Assembly: GCA_000697455.1 (NCBI GenBank)
Contig: JNET01031512.1
Location: 1-12,991, forward strand
Source of the DNA: Basidiobolus heterosporus B8920
Taxonomy: Eukaryota > Basidiobolomycota > Basidiobolomycetes > Basidiobolales > Basidiobolaceae
Direction of reading: 5' to 3'
Length of the DNA stretch: 12,991 bases
A program made the position numbers and the translations under genes. Below are positions 1 through 8,435 of this stretch, in pieces (the first letter of the stretch is position 1; each line of letters opens with the position of its first letter). The notes beneath the pieces are model-generated. The model was not told where the DNA came from. It was given only the letters and a program-made list of their open reading frames with translations, and made no database searches.

Positions 1-492
1 CTATACAATCGTTTCAGCTATGACACGTTCTCTGAACCTTATAAATACCCAAGGATGAAGGCATTCTCTGCACATTGCTTGACTCTATTGATGCTTAGTA
101 GTTTATTGTATATATCATCGCTCATTTGTTTGATGGGTCCAGCACTCGATGCCACGAGCCTTCCAACCGAGTTGGAGTCCACTTCGAGGAACCAGAGTGT
201 ACAAGATGTAGACTGGGGTGCCGTAAGTTTGAATTCTGACTATCCTTTTCCGCCGGTTTATGATGCCAAGGCTGAACAGTTGGATCTGCAAATATAGCTG
301 CTGTTCATTCATCAGGTGTTGGATCAGACGCTGGATCAGATGCTGGCATCACCATTAGAGTTCATAAATAAATCCACTCATCGATTTCAATCAATTTCAT
401 CAACAATTAATCAGTTCATTTCCACATACGATCACTACTTGCATGCAATTGACCAGATACTCACCTATGAAATGGGATTGGCAGAATCCTAA
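1..492 (+). CDS. 3' end of an unrecognised gene: hydrophobic segment plus helical C-terminal tail (partial)
   Basis: I do not recognise this protein. The frame is open from base 1, so the gene probably begins outside the window. Inferred exons are 1-222 and 316-492. The intron (223-315, phase 0) starts with a perfect GTAAGT and ends TTCATTCATCAG. Without splicing, the frame stops at 295-297; with splicing it runs 58 more codons to TAA at 490-492. That extension reads as a protein-like amphipathic helix (SPLEFINKSTHRFQSISST). Bases 67-138 encode a strongly hydrophobic stretch (LTLLMLSSLLYISSLICLMG), followed by a polar region with two possible N-glycosylation sequons, NQS and NKS. Two readings are possible: the last membrane span of a larger protein, or a 114-residue secreted or anchored protein starting at ATG 55 with a signal peptide. 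The aromatic-rich coding-like sequence before ATG 55 slightly favours the first. Confidence 0.6.
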
Positions 493-592
493 TTTCTTGT
501 TCGGTGCATGTAACCATGTCAGCATTGGCATTTTTGTCGTATATTTAGTATTTTCCTAACCGTTGACATATTCTATCTTACCCAAACCAACC

Positions 593-1986
593 ATGGACTC
601 CTTTTCCTCCTTCAGCCAAAAGTTAAATCCACTCGCTAGAAAACTCACTCAAGGTTTCGGTCAGGCTAGACAGGTACTCTCATCCGAAGCTCCTCCAACA
701 TCTTCTAGTTCTCACCTTGATTGATTTCTTCTTCCTTCCAGCTTGCCCAAGAAAAATTCGGTGGTGCTGGTGAAATCACCGAGCTTCCTCAGGAGTACCT
801 TGAGTTGGAGAAGGTATTTACGCTCAGCATAAAGATTGATTCTCCTGTATTAATCTCAACGGTATTTATCTGTTTACCTGGTGATATAGAGAGTGGATGC
901 TATTCGTAACGTTCATGTCAACCTTCTCAAAGTTACCCGTGTTTTCATGTCCGAAAACTACGATTATCCTGCACAATTCCAAGATTCCATCGTTGATGTA
1001 TCCCGCACCTTGGTAAAGGAATTCAAGCAAGTTGCTTTGGGAGAAAACGAGCAAGAGAACCCTGAATTTGAAGAAGCACCAAAAACTCTAAGCCATGCGC
1101 TCTCTCGCGCTTCAGCTCAAGGCGCTGAAGAAGTCGGTCTTGAGGAGCCATTAGGTACGACTTCTTACATGTTAGTCTACAAATAAGACCTTTTTTGCTT
1201 ACTAACTTTCCTCTTGTGAACTTTCAGGTGCCGCTCTATTTAAATACTCTACTACTCAAGAAAAGCTTGGCGCGGAAAGATTGAAGATGGTAATGTTTTG
1301 CTATTTCAACATAATTCTTACTTGCATATGAAATGGAATGTAGCTTACTCTTTGCTGCATAATAGGACAACGATATTATGAAGAGATTCATTCAACCTTT
1401 CAATACTACCCTAAACAACAACATCCATTTTGCCATAGTAAGTTGAATATGCCTCAATAGTTCATTGTGTATTCATTCTTCTTACTTCCTATTTTCGCAA
1501 TGAATGTGCTTATAGAAAGCACGTAAAAATGTTTACGCTGCCCGGTTAAATCTGGACGCTCTCAAGACCAACATGAAGAATGCTAAACCCGAGAGAGTTG
1601 AAGCGGTAATTATACGATCCATAGTACATTCCCATCTTTTTCCGTCAATGATATATACGTGAGTTATTTTAGATCAAACTGGAAGTCGAACAGGCCGAAG
1701 AAGAGCTTCACTCGGCCATTGATGAAGCAATGAACATCATGAAGTCTGTTATTGAAACGGTAAGATTTGGAACAATTCATGCGTCTGTTGTGTTGCTAGT
1801 TGAGATTCTAACGGATGATTTGAAATCGCTACACGTTAGCCTGAGCCACTACGCAACCTGGCTGACCTTGTCGCCGCACAACTGGCCTATTACAAACAAG
1901 GTTTCGAATTACTCTCCGAGATTGCACCCGAGATCGATGAGATGCAAGTCACACAAGAGGCTTTGTACAGAAACAGTAGGGAATGA
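593..1986 (+). CDS. BAR-domain membrane-shaping protein, Gvp36 type (8 exons, 291 aa)
   Basis: Exons by splice signal and frame: 593-673, 742-813, 890-1154, 1228-1289, 1366-1437, 1516-1605, 1673-1759, 1840-1986. The joined frame gives 291 residues, close to yeast Gvp36 (326). The N-terminus (SFSQKLNPLARKLTQGFGQA), then ELPQEYLELEKRVDAIR, KARKNVYAARLNLDALK and a last exon beginning PEPLRNLADLVAAQLAYYKQ are hallmarks of the fungal Gvp36-like BAR family (Pfam BAR_2). Family members are peripheral proteins whose crescent-shaped helical dimers bind curved membranes; Gvp36 is linked to Golgi and vesicle traffic and endocytosis. The charged helices fit that, and I see no membrane span or SH3 domain. 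ATG 593 is chosen because it opens the conserved N-terminus. The predicted end, NSRE-stop, is abrupt; a further intron beginning at GTAGGG (1976) is possible but not needed. The ATG lies only 100 nt after the upstream gene's stop. Confidence 0.93.
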
Positions 1987-2129
1987 TTTGGTCAAGCATT
2001 TAGATCGTATCGCTTGTTTCTTTGTGCTTGTATGGCTCGACCATCCCATCTACCAAGTAGTAAACCCTATTATTCCCTGGTAAGTAGCATGTGATCGAAA
2101 TCATCGTTGCAGATTTCAAAATTTTGGCT

Positions 2130-2135
2130 AATAAA
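2130..2135 (+). terminator. Probable poly(A) signal of the BAR gene
   Basis: A canonical AATAAA lies 144 nt after the BAR gene stop, in the gap before the convergent AcpS gene. The position fits a fungal poly(A) positioning element. No cleavage site can be called from sequence alone. Confidence 0.4.
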
Positions 2136-2163
2136 GTCACATCAATATCTCAATCAGTGGAAG

Positions 2164-2169
2164 TTTATT
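2164..2169 (-). terminator. Probable poly(A) signal of the AcpS gene
   Basis: TTTATT on the + strand reads AATAAA on the minus strand, about 100 nt after the AcpS stop. It faces the BAR gene's AATAAA across only about 30 nt, so the two transcripts probably overlap tail to tail. Confidence 0.4.
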
Positions 2170-2211
2170 TTATAGGATGAATAAAGTAGAATAGATGAGC
2201 AGGTGGCAAGT

Positions 2212-2243
2212 GGTGGATGGTGGATGGTAGATGGTAGATGGAT
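2212..2243. repeat. Short heptamer tandem repeat (GGTGGAT/GGTAGAT)
   Basis: Two copies of GGTGGAT are followed by two copies of GGTAGAT and a partial unit, about 4.5 copies of a 7-nt unit. It lies in the 3' UTR of the AcpS gene, between the stop (2270) and its AATAAA. It is non-coding and looks like a minor slippage-prone microsatellite. Confidence 0.7.
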
Positions 2244-2269
2244 TAATGTGCAAGGAATGGGGTGACAAG

Positions 2270-2807
2270 CTAATTGCTTTCGCCTTCAAATAAAACTTGA
2301 GCGATGGCGTATTCACCGTCGTGAGAAACAGAGACGTGAGATCTCTTGATGCCGCGGGTATCCGCATCTAGGATATTTAGATGGGGCTTTCCTAAGATTA
2401 TTCGATATCAATGTAGTTAGTGAAATATTCACACAAGCGGGTCAAGATGTATGCTAGAGATACACGTACCGTCCACTTTGTAAACCGTCACCTCATTCCA
2501 AGTTAGTTTTTCTTGAGGGTACAAAGCTTTATAAGTGGCCTCTTTAATAGCAAATCTATCGAACGTTTAACATGGTTGAACCCGACCAAGACTTTCCATG
2601 AAGTTACCTAGTCCCTAAATACTTCACCACCTCGTCGTCTACCTTGTACTGGTCCTCTTCTAATTGAGGGGTAAGCTTCTGGAATTCAGTGAATTCCACT
2701 GGAGATAATATACGACGAGCAAAATTCAAGCAAGCGTAGGGGTTCTTTGTGAGGAGTTGGTGTATTCTTGGTAAGTGTACAAGGTCCACACCAATGCCAA
2801 GAATCAT
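2270..2807 (-). CDS. ppt2: Holo-[acyl-carrier-protein] synthase, AcpS/Ppt2 type (3 exons, 135 aa)
   Basis: This enzyme transfers 4'-phosphopantetheine from CoA to a serine of acyl carrier protein; in fungi the Ppt2-type enzyme activates the mitochondrial ACP needed for lipoic acid synthesis and respiratory assembly. Minus-strand exons are 2807-2608, 2555-2470 and 2391-2270. The 135 residues match the short AcpS class (about 120-150), not the longer Sfp type. The N-terminal motif GIGVDLVHLPRI supplies the Mg-binding Asp8. The second exon opens with RFAIKEATYKAL, whose Glu72 corresponds to the second metal ligand, and the third holds HVSVSHDGEYA. The first residues already fit the AcpS core, so there is no visible mitochondrial presequence from this start; an upstream exon or internal targeting is possible. 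An upstream ATG at 2889 opens an overlapping out-of-frame reading. An exact 12-bp inverted repeat includes the start codon. Confidence 0.93.
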
Positions 2808-2897
2808 GGTCGATAGTGAGTGAACTGAAGAGATAAAACCTAATACTCGATGAATTTTTATGAACTAAGCATGGTCCAAAAAATCCCATGATTCTTG
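2798..2897 (-). repeat. 12-bp inverted repeat spanning the AcpS start codon
   Basis: The arm CAAGAATCATGG at 2798-2809 is exactly complementary to CCATGATTCTTG at 2886-2897, with a 76-nt loop between. On the minus-strand transcript the right arm lies in the 5' leader and the left arm contains the AcpS initiator ATG (2807-2805). If the leader reaches 2897, the start codon could sit in a 12-bp stem. Confidence 0.6.
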
Positions 2898-3040
2898 AAT
2901 CGATGAATTTTCCATCGACTAGGATACTAACTAGATGATATAGGATTCATGAAAATAGAATTTATCTAAAGTATGATTGAAATCGAATGTCTTCTATGGA
3001 ATGGCTCACTGAGGTGCATAAGAACTCTATGGGGACTAAA

Positions 3041-4135
3041 CTAAGACTCGTCGGCGAACTTCCGTTTAGGAATGACTTGGGTGAAAGCCTGTTCCCAATC
3101 CTTGCATTCCAAAAACTTCACCAGGATTTCGAACACTGACGACACGGGTTAGTACCAAAACTGAGATATCTAAAAGGACTTGAAGAAACCTACCATGGTT
3201 CACTGCCAACACTTTACGAGAAGCAAGTTTCACAAAGTCCCCTATAGGCAGCTGGGCCGTTTCGATTCCTTGTTTTTGGGCCTTTTCATAGGTTAGTTGC
3301 TATATTCAATATATAAAGTAAGTAAGAAACCCAAGTTCTAGAAATTCCTTGAAAGTAAGCCTTACTTTATATCGGTTCTTATCTACGATACCCCCGATAA
3401 TATAAACTTTCGTTTGGTCAAGTTCGTGAATGGTATTGGGGGAATCGGCGGTGAGAAACACCAATTTTTCTTTGGGAAAGAGGTCCAGATATTCTTGTGT
3501 TTCAACTGAGACTCGCTTCCAACTCTTCCAGTCAGTGTTGTGTTCAAACCGGGTTTGAAGTATTCCACTTAGACTTGTTAATACTAGATTTACTGGATGT
3601 TTGCACACCTTGTTTGCTGAGTAACAGCGTCGGATTTGACTATGCATCGAGGCCACTTCCTATCACTAAAAGTTTAGTAGAAACCTTGTGAAAGGCCAGG
3701 ATTTCTAATACATACCTTTTCACTCATGAGTTTGTCATAACCAAGATCGATCACGATTTTCAAGTCAATAGGTTCTTGGTTGACTGAGGGTTTTTTTTCT
3801 GGTGGAGGAAGGATCCCTAAGGTTCAAACATGCGTGGTTAAAAGGTCGTTTATTTCGAACAGTTTAAGGAGGGGTTCTTTACCCGCTTGAATTAACTCGT
3901 GCTTCTCTTTCTTTTTGGCCTTCAACTTTAACCTCTTTTGATTCTTCCACTCGTCTCGAGTTATCTCTCGAAGTTTGTTACGTACAGCTTTTTTCAAGGC
4001 ATTTTTGGTGAACCCCTCTACTTCGATCCCTAGTTCAGCCGCCTGTTGCTCAATAGAGGGGCAATGAAATATCTCACTTGTCTCTTTTAATGACAATTGC
4101 TCTACCGAGGGAAGCTCCTCAATTTCCGACTGCAT
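3041..4135 (-). CDS. trm10: tRNA (guanine-9-N1)-methyltransferase Trm10 (5 exons, 282 aa)
   Basis: Trm10 is a SAM-dependent SPOUT-fold enzyme that methylates N1 of G9 in tRNAs, in nucleus and cytoplasm. Minus-strand exons are 4135-3883, 3816-3716, 3659-3366, 3299-3194 and 3135-3041, giving 282 residues against 293 in budding yeast. The N-terminal third is a Lys/Arg-rich helical region expected to bind tRNA. The SPOUT domain begins near residue 104 ([16 protein letters not shown]), continues through [10 protein letters not shown] and [10 protein letters not shown], and reaches [13 protein letters not shown]. Asp211 of that motif aligns with the conserved yeast Asp210. The SAM-binding knot follows: [20 protein letters not shown], then a C-terminal [14 protein letters not shown]. 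Exon 3 is taken to start after GTGATAG at 3660, restoring the conserved glutamate before VASMHSQI. All residues expected for activity appear present, and no other reading fits as well. Confidence 0.95.
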
Positions 4136-4441
4136 AATGACTTATGAAGAACTACTAGCTACAGTGAAATTCCAAATTCTGTTCACGAAAAATAGTCAAT
4201 GTGACTGCTTGATGTTTATAGAAAAGATGATTCGTATATTCTATTGGGTCATGTTCAAAGAAAAAAATCCACCAAGAAATCCAATCATAGAGCAAGTGGA
4301 ACTTTCGTATCCCGTATCGCATATCCCACCTACAATCAATCTTAAATAACTGATTCATTCAACAAATATCTTGGTGGATGTTTGTCGTGAACGAAATTAA
4401 AGTACACAAAGCAAATAATGGTACATGTAGATTTGGGTCGA
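4136..4441. other. Intergenic region: Trm10 promoter and 3' UTR of the upstream gene
   Basis: These 306 bases lie between the Trm10 start and the stop of the next minus-strand gene. Open frames of about 70 codons occur on both strands but have no recognisable motifs or splice context, so I read them as chance. No convincing TATA box, tRNA or repeat is visible. Confidence 0.6.
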
Positions 4442-7400
4442 TCAAGAAGGAACTGACATCCCGCTTGTTCTTCCATGGAATACGTTTACGATAATTTCCC
4501 AAATGCTTCTTCCTAACTGGACGGACCAGGATTGATCTTGATCTGCTTGGTCTCTAGAGTAATAAGTCCCATGGGACATGGTACCAAAGACATCATCATA
4601 TTGATCATCACTTCTAATGGCAAAAGATCGATTAAAATCCGCCAAAAAACTGAGTGTCTTTGAATCCAAATACCTTAATAGAACTCTAATGAAAAGCAAC
4701 TCGAAAGCCAAAAATATTCCCATCAAGACAAAACCGTTCAGCATCAATGACGGGAAAGAACCAAGCAACTTGTTATCGGTTTGAAGAGTAGCCTAAAAAG
4801 AGTAATGTTATTACCTAGCGACACCAGCCACTGACAATTGTAAGTCAAGTACTCACCTGCTCAGCTTTGTTCTTTATACGCTTTCGAAGAGTATCAATAA
4901 CTTCGGTCATATCAGCGAGCTTGGCGTCAACCTCTTCTTCTGAGCGGACTCGTTTCTCCAATTGAGACTTCAATTCACTCATCTCATTCTAACAATCCGA
5001 AATATCAGTTATAAAAATGTACCAAGACACGCTAGATTGGGTGGCAACTCACGTTCGTTTGATCAACAATATCCTTCATGGCTTTCATTTCTAGAAGCAG
5101 ATCATCTCGCTTTTGAGTTTTATCGTTGAGCTCATTCAAATTGGCCTCAAGAGCTTCACCAAGATTTCTGAAATTCATGAAATCCAATGTAAATAACATA
5201 TCAATTATCGAAGGGCAAATCGGTGAAAACAGATACTGCACCTATGAACGTCTTGGCCATCTCTAAGCTCGCCCATAATTTCCTTCAGGTTGTTAATTGC
5301 ATGAACCATATCCTCGTAAAGATAGGCCTCAGTATCCAGGTTTGGCTCAAGCTGCGACCCCTCGAATGTCTATAATAAAGTTAGCGTATCTCACCAAATA
5401 ATCCATAAGGAAACCCATTTAACCTCATCAGGATTGTATTCCTCCACTTCACTCCCTTCGGCATGAGAGTCGTACTGGTCGAGCAGAGAATTTTCGCCTT
5501 GATCGGAATACGATTGGGATTGCTGGAGGTCTTCATCCTTTTCCTTATCATCTGTTGAGCCATATTCGTGAGACGACTCTAAAGCTAGTTTGGTTTCTGA
5601 CTCAGGCTGAGTAAATGAATCATCTAATTCAGTGGCTGAAATATCCGATTCCTTGAATCTTTCATTGAGGTTTTTGATGGTATCGGATGGAGTAGTCATT
5701 CTAGAAAGTGATTGAAGAAGTCTCATGGGCGTCAATTCCCTAACGGTTTTGGCGCTTTTTGGCAGCTCTGACTCGCTACTCTTGAATTTATCAAGTTTAG
5801 TAGGTGGTGGAGCAGAGGAAATCTGTCTAGATGATAACTGCTTAAGGATTCTGTGCGGTGTCTCCACATTGGAGAAACTGTTGCGGTCAGCATTCGACGT
5901 AGCAAAGCTGTTGGTTTCTATTTCGTTCTCTTTATCATCATCGAGTTGCTTGTCTTCACAGGAATTAGTAACTGCCTCTTGGGACTTTTCCTCGACAGTA
6001 TCCATGTGATACGGTGTAGAACTGCTGACGTCTTGACTTTCCTCTTCTATGCTCCTTGAGTGACATTCGGAAGGGCTCTCGGCTTCCTCTTGAACAGAGT
6101 TTTCAATTATCTCCTTCCTAGCTGTATCCGACTTGCTCATATCATCGTCAGAAATTTTTGACTCTTGTTCGAAATCAATGTCTCTGGAGCGCTTTGAATC
6201 ATTATTATCAACGGTAAGCTCTTCATTATAGTTCCATGTGATTTCGGAATGATAATCAAGATCACCATGGGAATGGTTTTCGATTTGGGTGGATGCTTCT
6301 TGACCAAATGGAGTACTTGGAAGCGGGAACTTAGGAGGCCAGGAGTTATCCGAACTTTCTTCCATGTTGGATGATTCAGATACAATTGCACTAGTATTCT
6401 GCTGTTCATTTTGCTCTGAAGTGGGATGTGGCGAATGTGATACGATATCAGCATATGATATATTTGGAAGTCTGAACGAATCAGCATCGTTTTCTTGCTC
6501 TGGGACAGTTTGCTCAGCATCTTTGGGAGAATCAGCTCCCACAGGAACAGTTTGTTCAGCATCTAAAATCACGGCATGCTCGTCGGTGAACGCTGTGCTC
6601 TGACTCCTGTCATTGACTACTTCACTAAACAACCTCACATCGCTTCTGTCGTTGTTTTCGAAAGTCTGTTGTTGATCCTCAGTCGTTGTACTGGCATTCG
6701 AAGCTTCTGTATAAAGACTGTCGGTTATATTGTTCCTATCATGTTTTTCGACAGTTGTATCAACATCCTCGTGGGACTTTTCAGCACTCTGAGTGGTACA
6801 ATCCTGTGGCTCTTCGCTAGATATGGCATTTCTTAAAGGACTATTTTGCACGTTCATCTTGGTAAAGCTTTCAGGGAAATCGGCAAATCGCGAGTCTTCG
6901 TAAGTAGTAAACTCAGATTCGGAAACTCCAGCGAAAAACCGTTGAACTGCCGCTTCTTTGTCCAACGTAGTATTAGATGCGTTCGTAGCATCCATCTCAG
7001 ACATGAAACTTGTTTCGTCTAGAAAAGAAGGACGATATGTTCTAATGTCATCAGAATCACTCACATATGATATTTCACCCATGAATGCGCTATCATCATT
7101 TTCCGTAGTACTTTCATCGAAATTAACAGTATTAGCCAAGGGACTTTTGTAAAAGGGGGTGGTGTTAAGTGCCTTGTTAGGTACATTCGATTGAAGCGAG
7201 TCCCAATAACTAGCTATTTTTTCTGGCGAATTGTCGTCGAAACGAACTTTGAGATTCCCTTTGGAATCCAGATTAGTTTCATCACTTTGCGTACTTGCAG
7301 AATTAGACTGCGAAGATTCGTTTACAGGGACGTGAGATTTGTCTTCACCCCTTTCTTCTACGTGAGCTTGCACCTGCTCGTTTCCATCAGTAGGTAGATT

Positions 7401-7778
7401 TTCTTCTTTAGGCTTGGGAGTTGTAACATCGCTGGAATTGGTCTCGAACGCGCTATTGCTACTAGGAGAATTGTTCTTTAACAAAAGACTGTCCTCGTTG
7501 GGGGAAGTAGGTGTTGTAGGATTGGAGAGAGGGCGATACTGACGCCAGTGCTCGCTTTGCTCCGTAAATGCTGCTTTAGTACCAATTACAGCAGTAGGAG
7601 AAGTGCTGGGTGATCGTTCTTTGATTAGTCTAGCAGGGATGGGGATTTTAGAAACAAATCCGGGACTTGGTGTTTTCAGTGATTTGGAGAGAGGAGGCGA
7701 ATGTAGACTTTTTTGAGCTTCCTGTGAAAGGGGTGTTTGACGCTCAAGGTGCTCACTAGGGGTTGTTGGCTCAGTCAT
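4442..7778 (-). CDS. Large disordered acidic protein with C-terminal coiled coil and single membrane span (5 exons, 1026 aa), unassigned
   Basis: I do not recognise the family. Minus-strand exons are 7778-5424, 5369-5242, 5167-5053, 4988-4857 and 4792-4442. Residues 1-785 are low complexity and rich in Ser, Asp, Glu, Asn and Thr, with many S/T-P sites near the start (TPSPGF, SPSTSP, TPTSP). Less disordered islands include RFDDNSPEKIASYWDSL, RFFAGVSESEF and two similar blocks, TPHRILKQLSSR and TPMRLLQSLSR. Residues about 800-915 are predicted coiled coil by their Leu/Glu/Lys pattern. One membrane helix follows at about 926-949 (LNGFVLMGIFLAFELLFIRV), then a 77-residue tail. This is the layout of a membrane-anchored scaffold with a large soluble N-terminal arm; a nuclear-envelope, spindle-pole-body or ER tether is possible but only inferred. 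The first intron uses an unusual GTTAAA donor at 5423; GTTTCC at 5414 is an in-frame alternative. A 14-residue internal duplication is visible. Confidence 0.87.
6502..6563 (-). repeat. In-frame 42-bp tandem duplication in the large acidic protein
   Basis: The + strand segments 6502-6521 and 6544-6563 are nearly identical and lie 42 bases apart. They encode two copies of DAEQTVP, 14 residues apart, inside the disordered arm. The spacing keeps the reading frame. It looks like a modest local duplication under relaxed constraint. Confidence 0.7.
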
Positions 7779-8435
7779 TATATATTGACACCTAGTTAGG
7801 TTTTAAATATAGTCTAGGAGTCGAAAACTTTTTACGGGCAGCTGACTAGTAGCGAAATTACAAGGTAGTGTTGATAGAACCTTTTCGCGTCCGAAGAATT
7901 CAAAAATCCTTAGTTTCGAAGTGGTAGGTAACTAAAACAGTTTACCTGGCCATGGCTAGTTTATATTTTATTGTTATGAAATTCAGCATACATTGATGCT
8001 CATTGTTGGGATTAAGATAATTTAGAAATAGGATATTTATTGAATGAATAATTAGATTGGCTGATTACTGTATGCATAAATGCTAGGGTTTGAAATGAAT
8101 GTGCAAGTTCGAGTATTTGAAGCCCGTGTTTAGCTGGTTCATGTTAAATTAAGAAAGGGATCTTTTGTAGATGACCACTTTATAACCAAGGTACTACTAG
8201 TATATGGTGAATAATCACGCCCTCAATCCTCAGGTGCATTCGAAAAAAAAAGAAAACAAATCGAATCAATGAAAAGTGAAATTATACTGTGGCAAATTTA
8301 GTGTATTTTCATCAAGCCTGTTGCGTACGATTTTGCCTCTTTTTCTGTGGAATTTTAAAATAATATTAGAACTCTCACCAGGAACACTAGTTTGGCTATT
8401 AAGTTAACAATCCCATCAATACTTGGCAAAATAAA
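7779..8435. other. Divergent intergenic region (shared promoter area)
   Basis: These 657 bases separate the divergently transcribed large acidic protein gene and mex67, so both promoters must lie here. The region is AT-rich, with an A-tract at 8244-8252 (part of a longer A-rich run) and a T-rich patch near 8336-8345, the kind of nucleosome-poor sequence seen in fungal promoters. I see no protein-like frame, no tRNA and no clear TATA box at a sensible distance from either start. Confidence 0.6.

Noticed and set aside
37-44. TATAAATA-like string as a promoter for a small gene starting at ATG 55
   Set aside because: It sits only about 10 nt before the ATG, too close for a working TATA box, and also reads as coding sequence in the open frame.
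2170-2367. Minus-strand open frame of 65 codons over the AcpS last exon and 3' UTR
   Set aside because: It overlaps the AcpS exon in another frame and continues through the heptamer repeat; composition is repeat-driven.
2848-2918. Repeated TCGATGAATTTT and a small TCGATG/CATCGA hairpin upstream of AcpS
   Set aside because: The arms are only 6 bp and the direct repeat is short and AT-rich, so chance is a sufficient explanation.
4137-4358. Open frames of about 70 codons on both strands in the Trm10 promoter region
   Set aside because: No family resemblance and no flanking splice or start context; both strands being open in the same AT-rich stretch suggests chance.
5725-7397. Several + strand open frames of 60-95 codons opposite the large acidic protein
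   Set aside because: They lie antisense to a 785-codon coding exon, have no motifs or splice context, and are explained as shadows of its biased codon composition.
7779-8435. Possible tRNA or other RNA gene in the long divergent spacer
   Set aside because: No tRNA-like A/B boxes, cloverleaf pairing or terminal T-run following a structured element could be seen.
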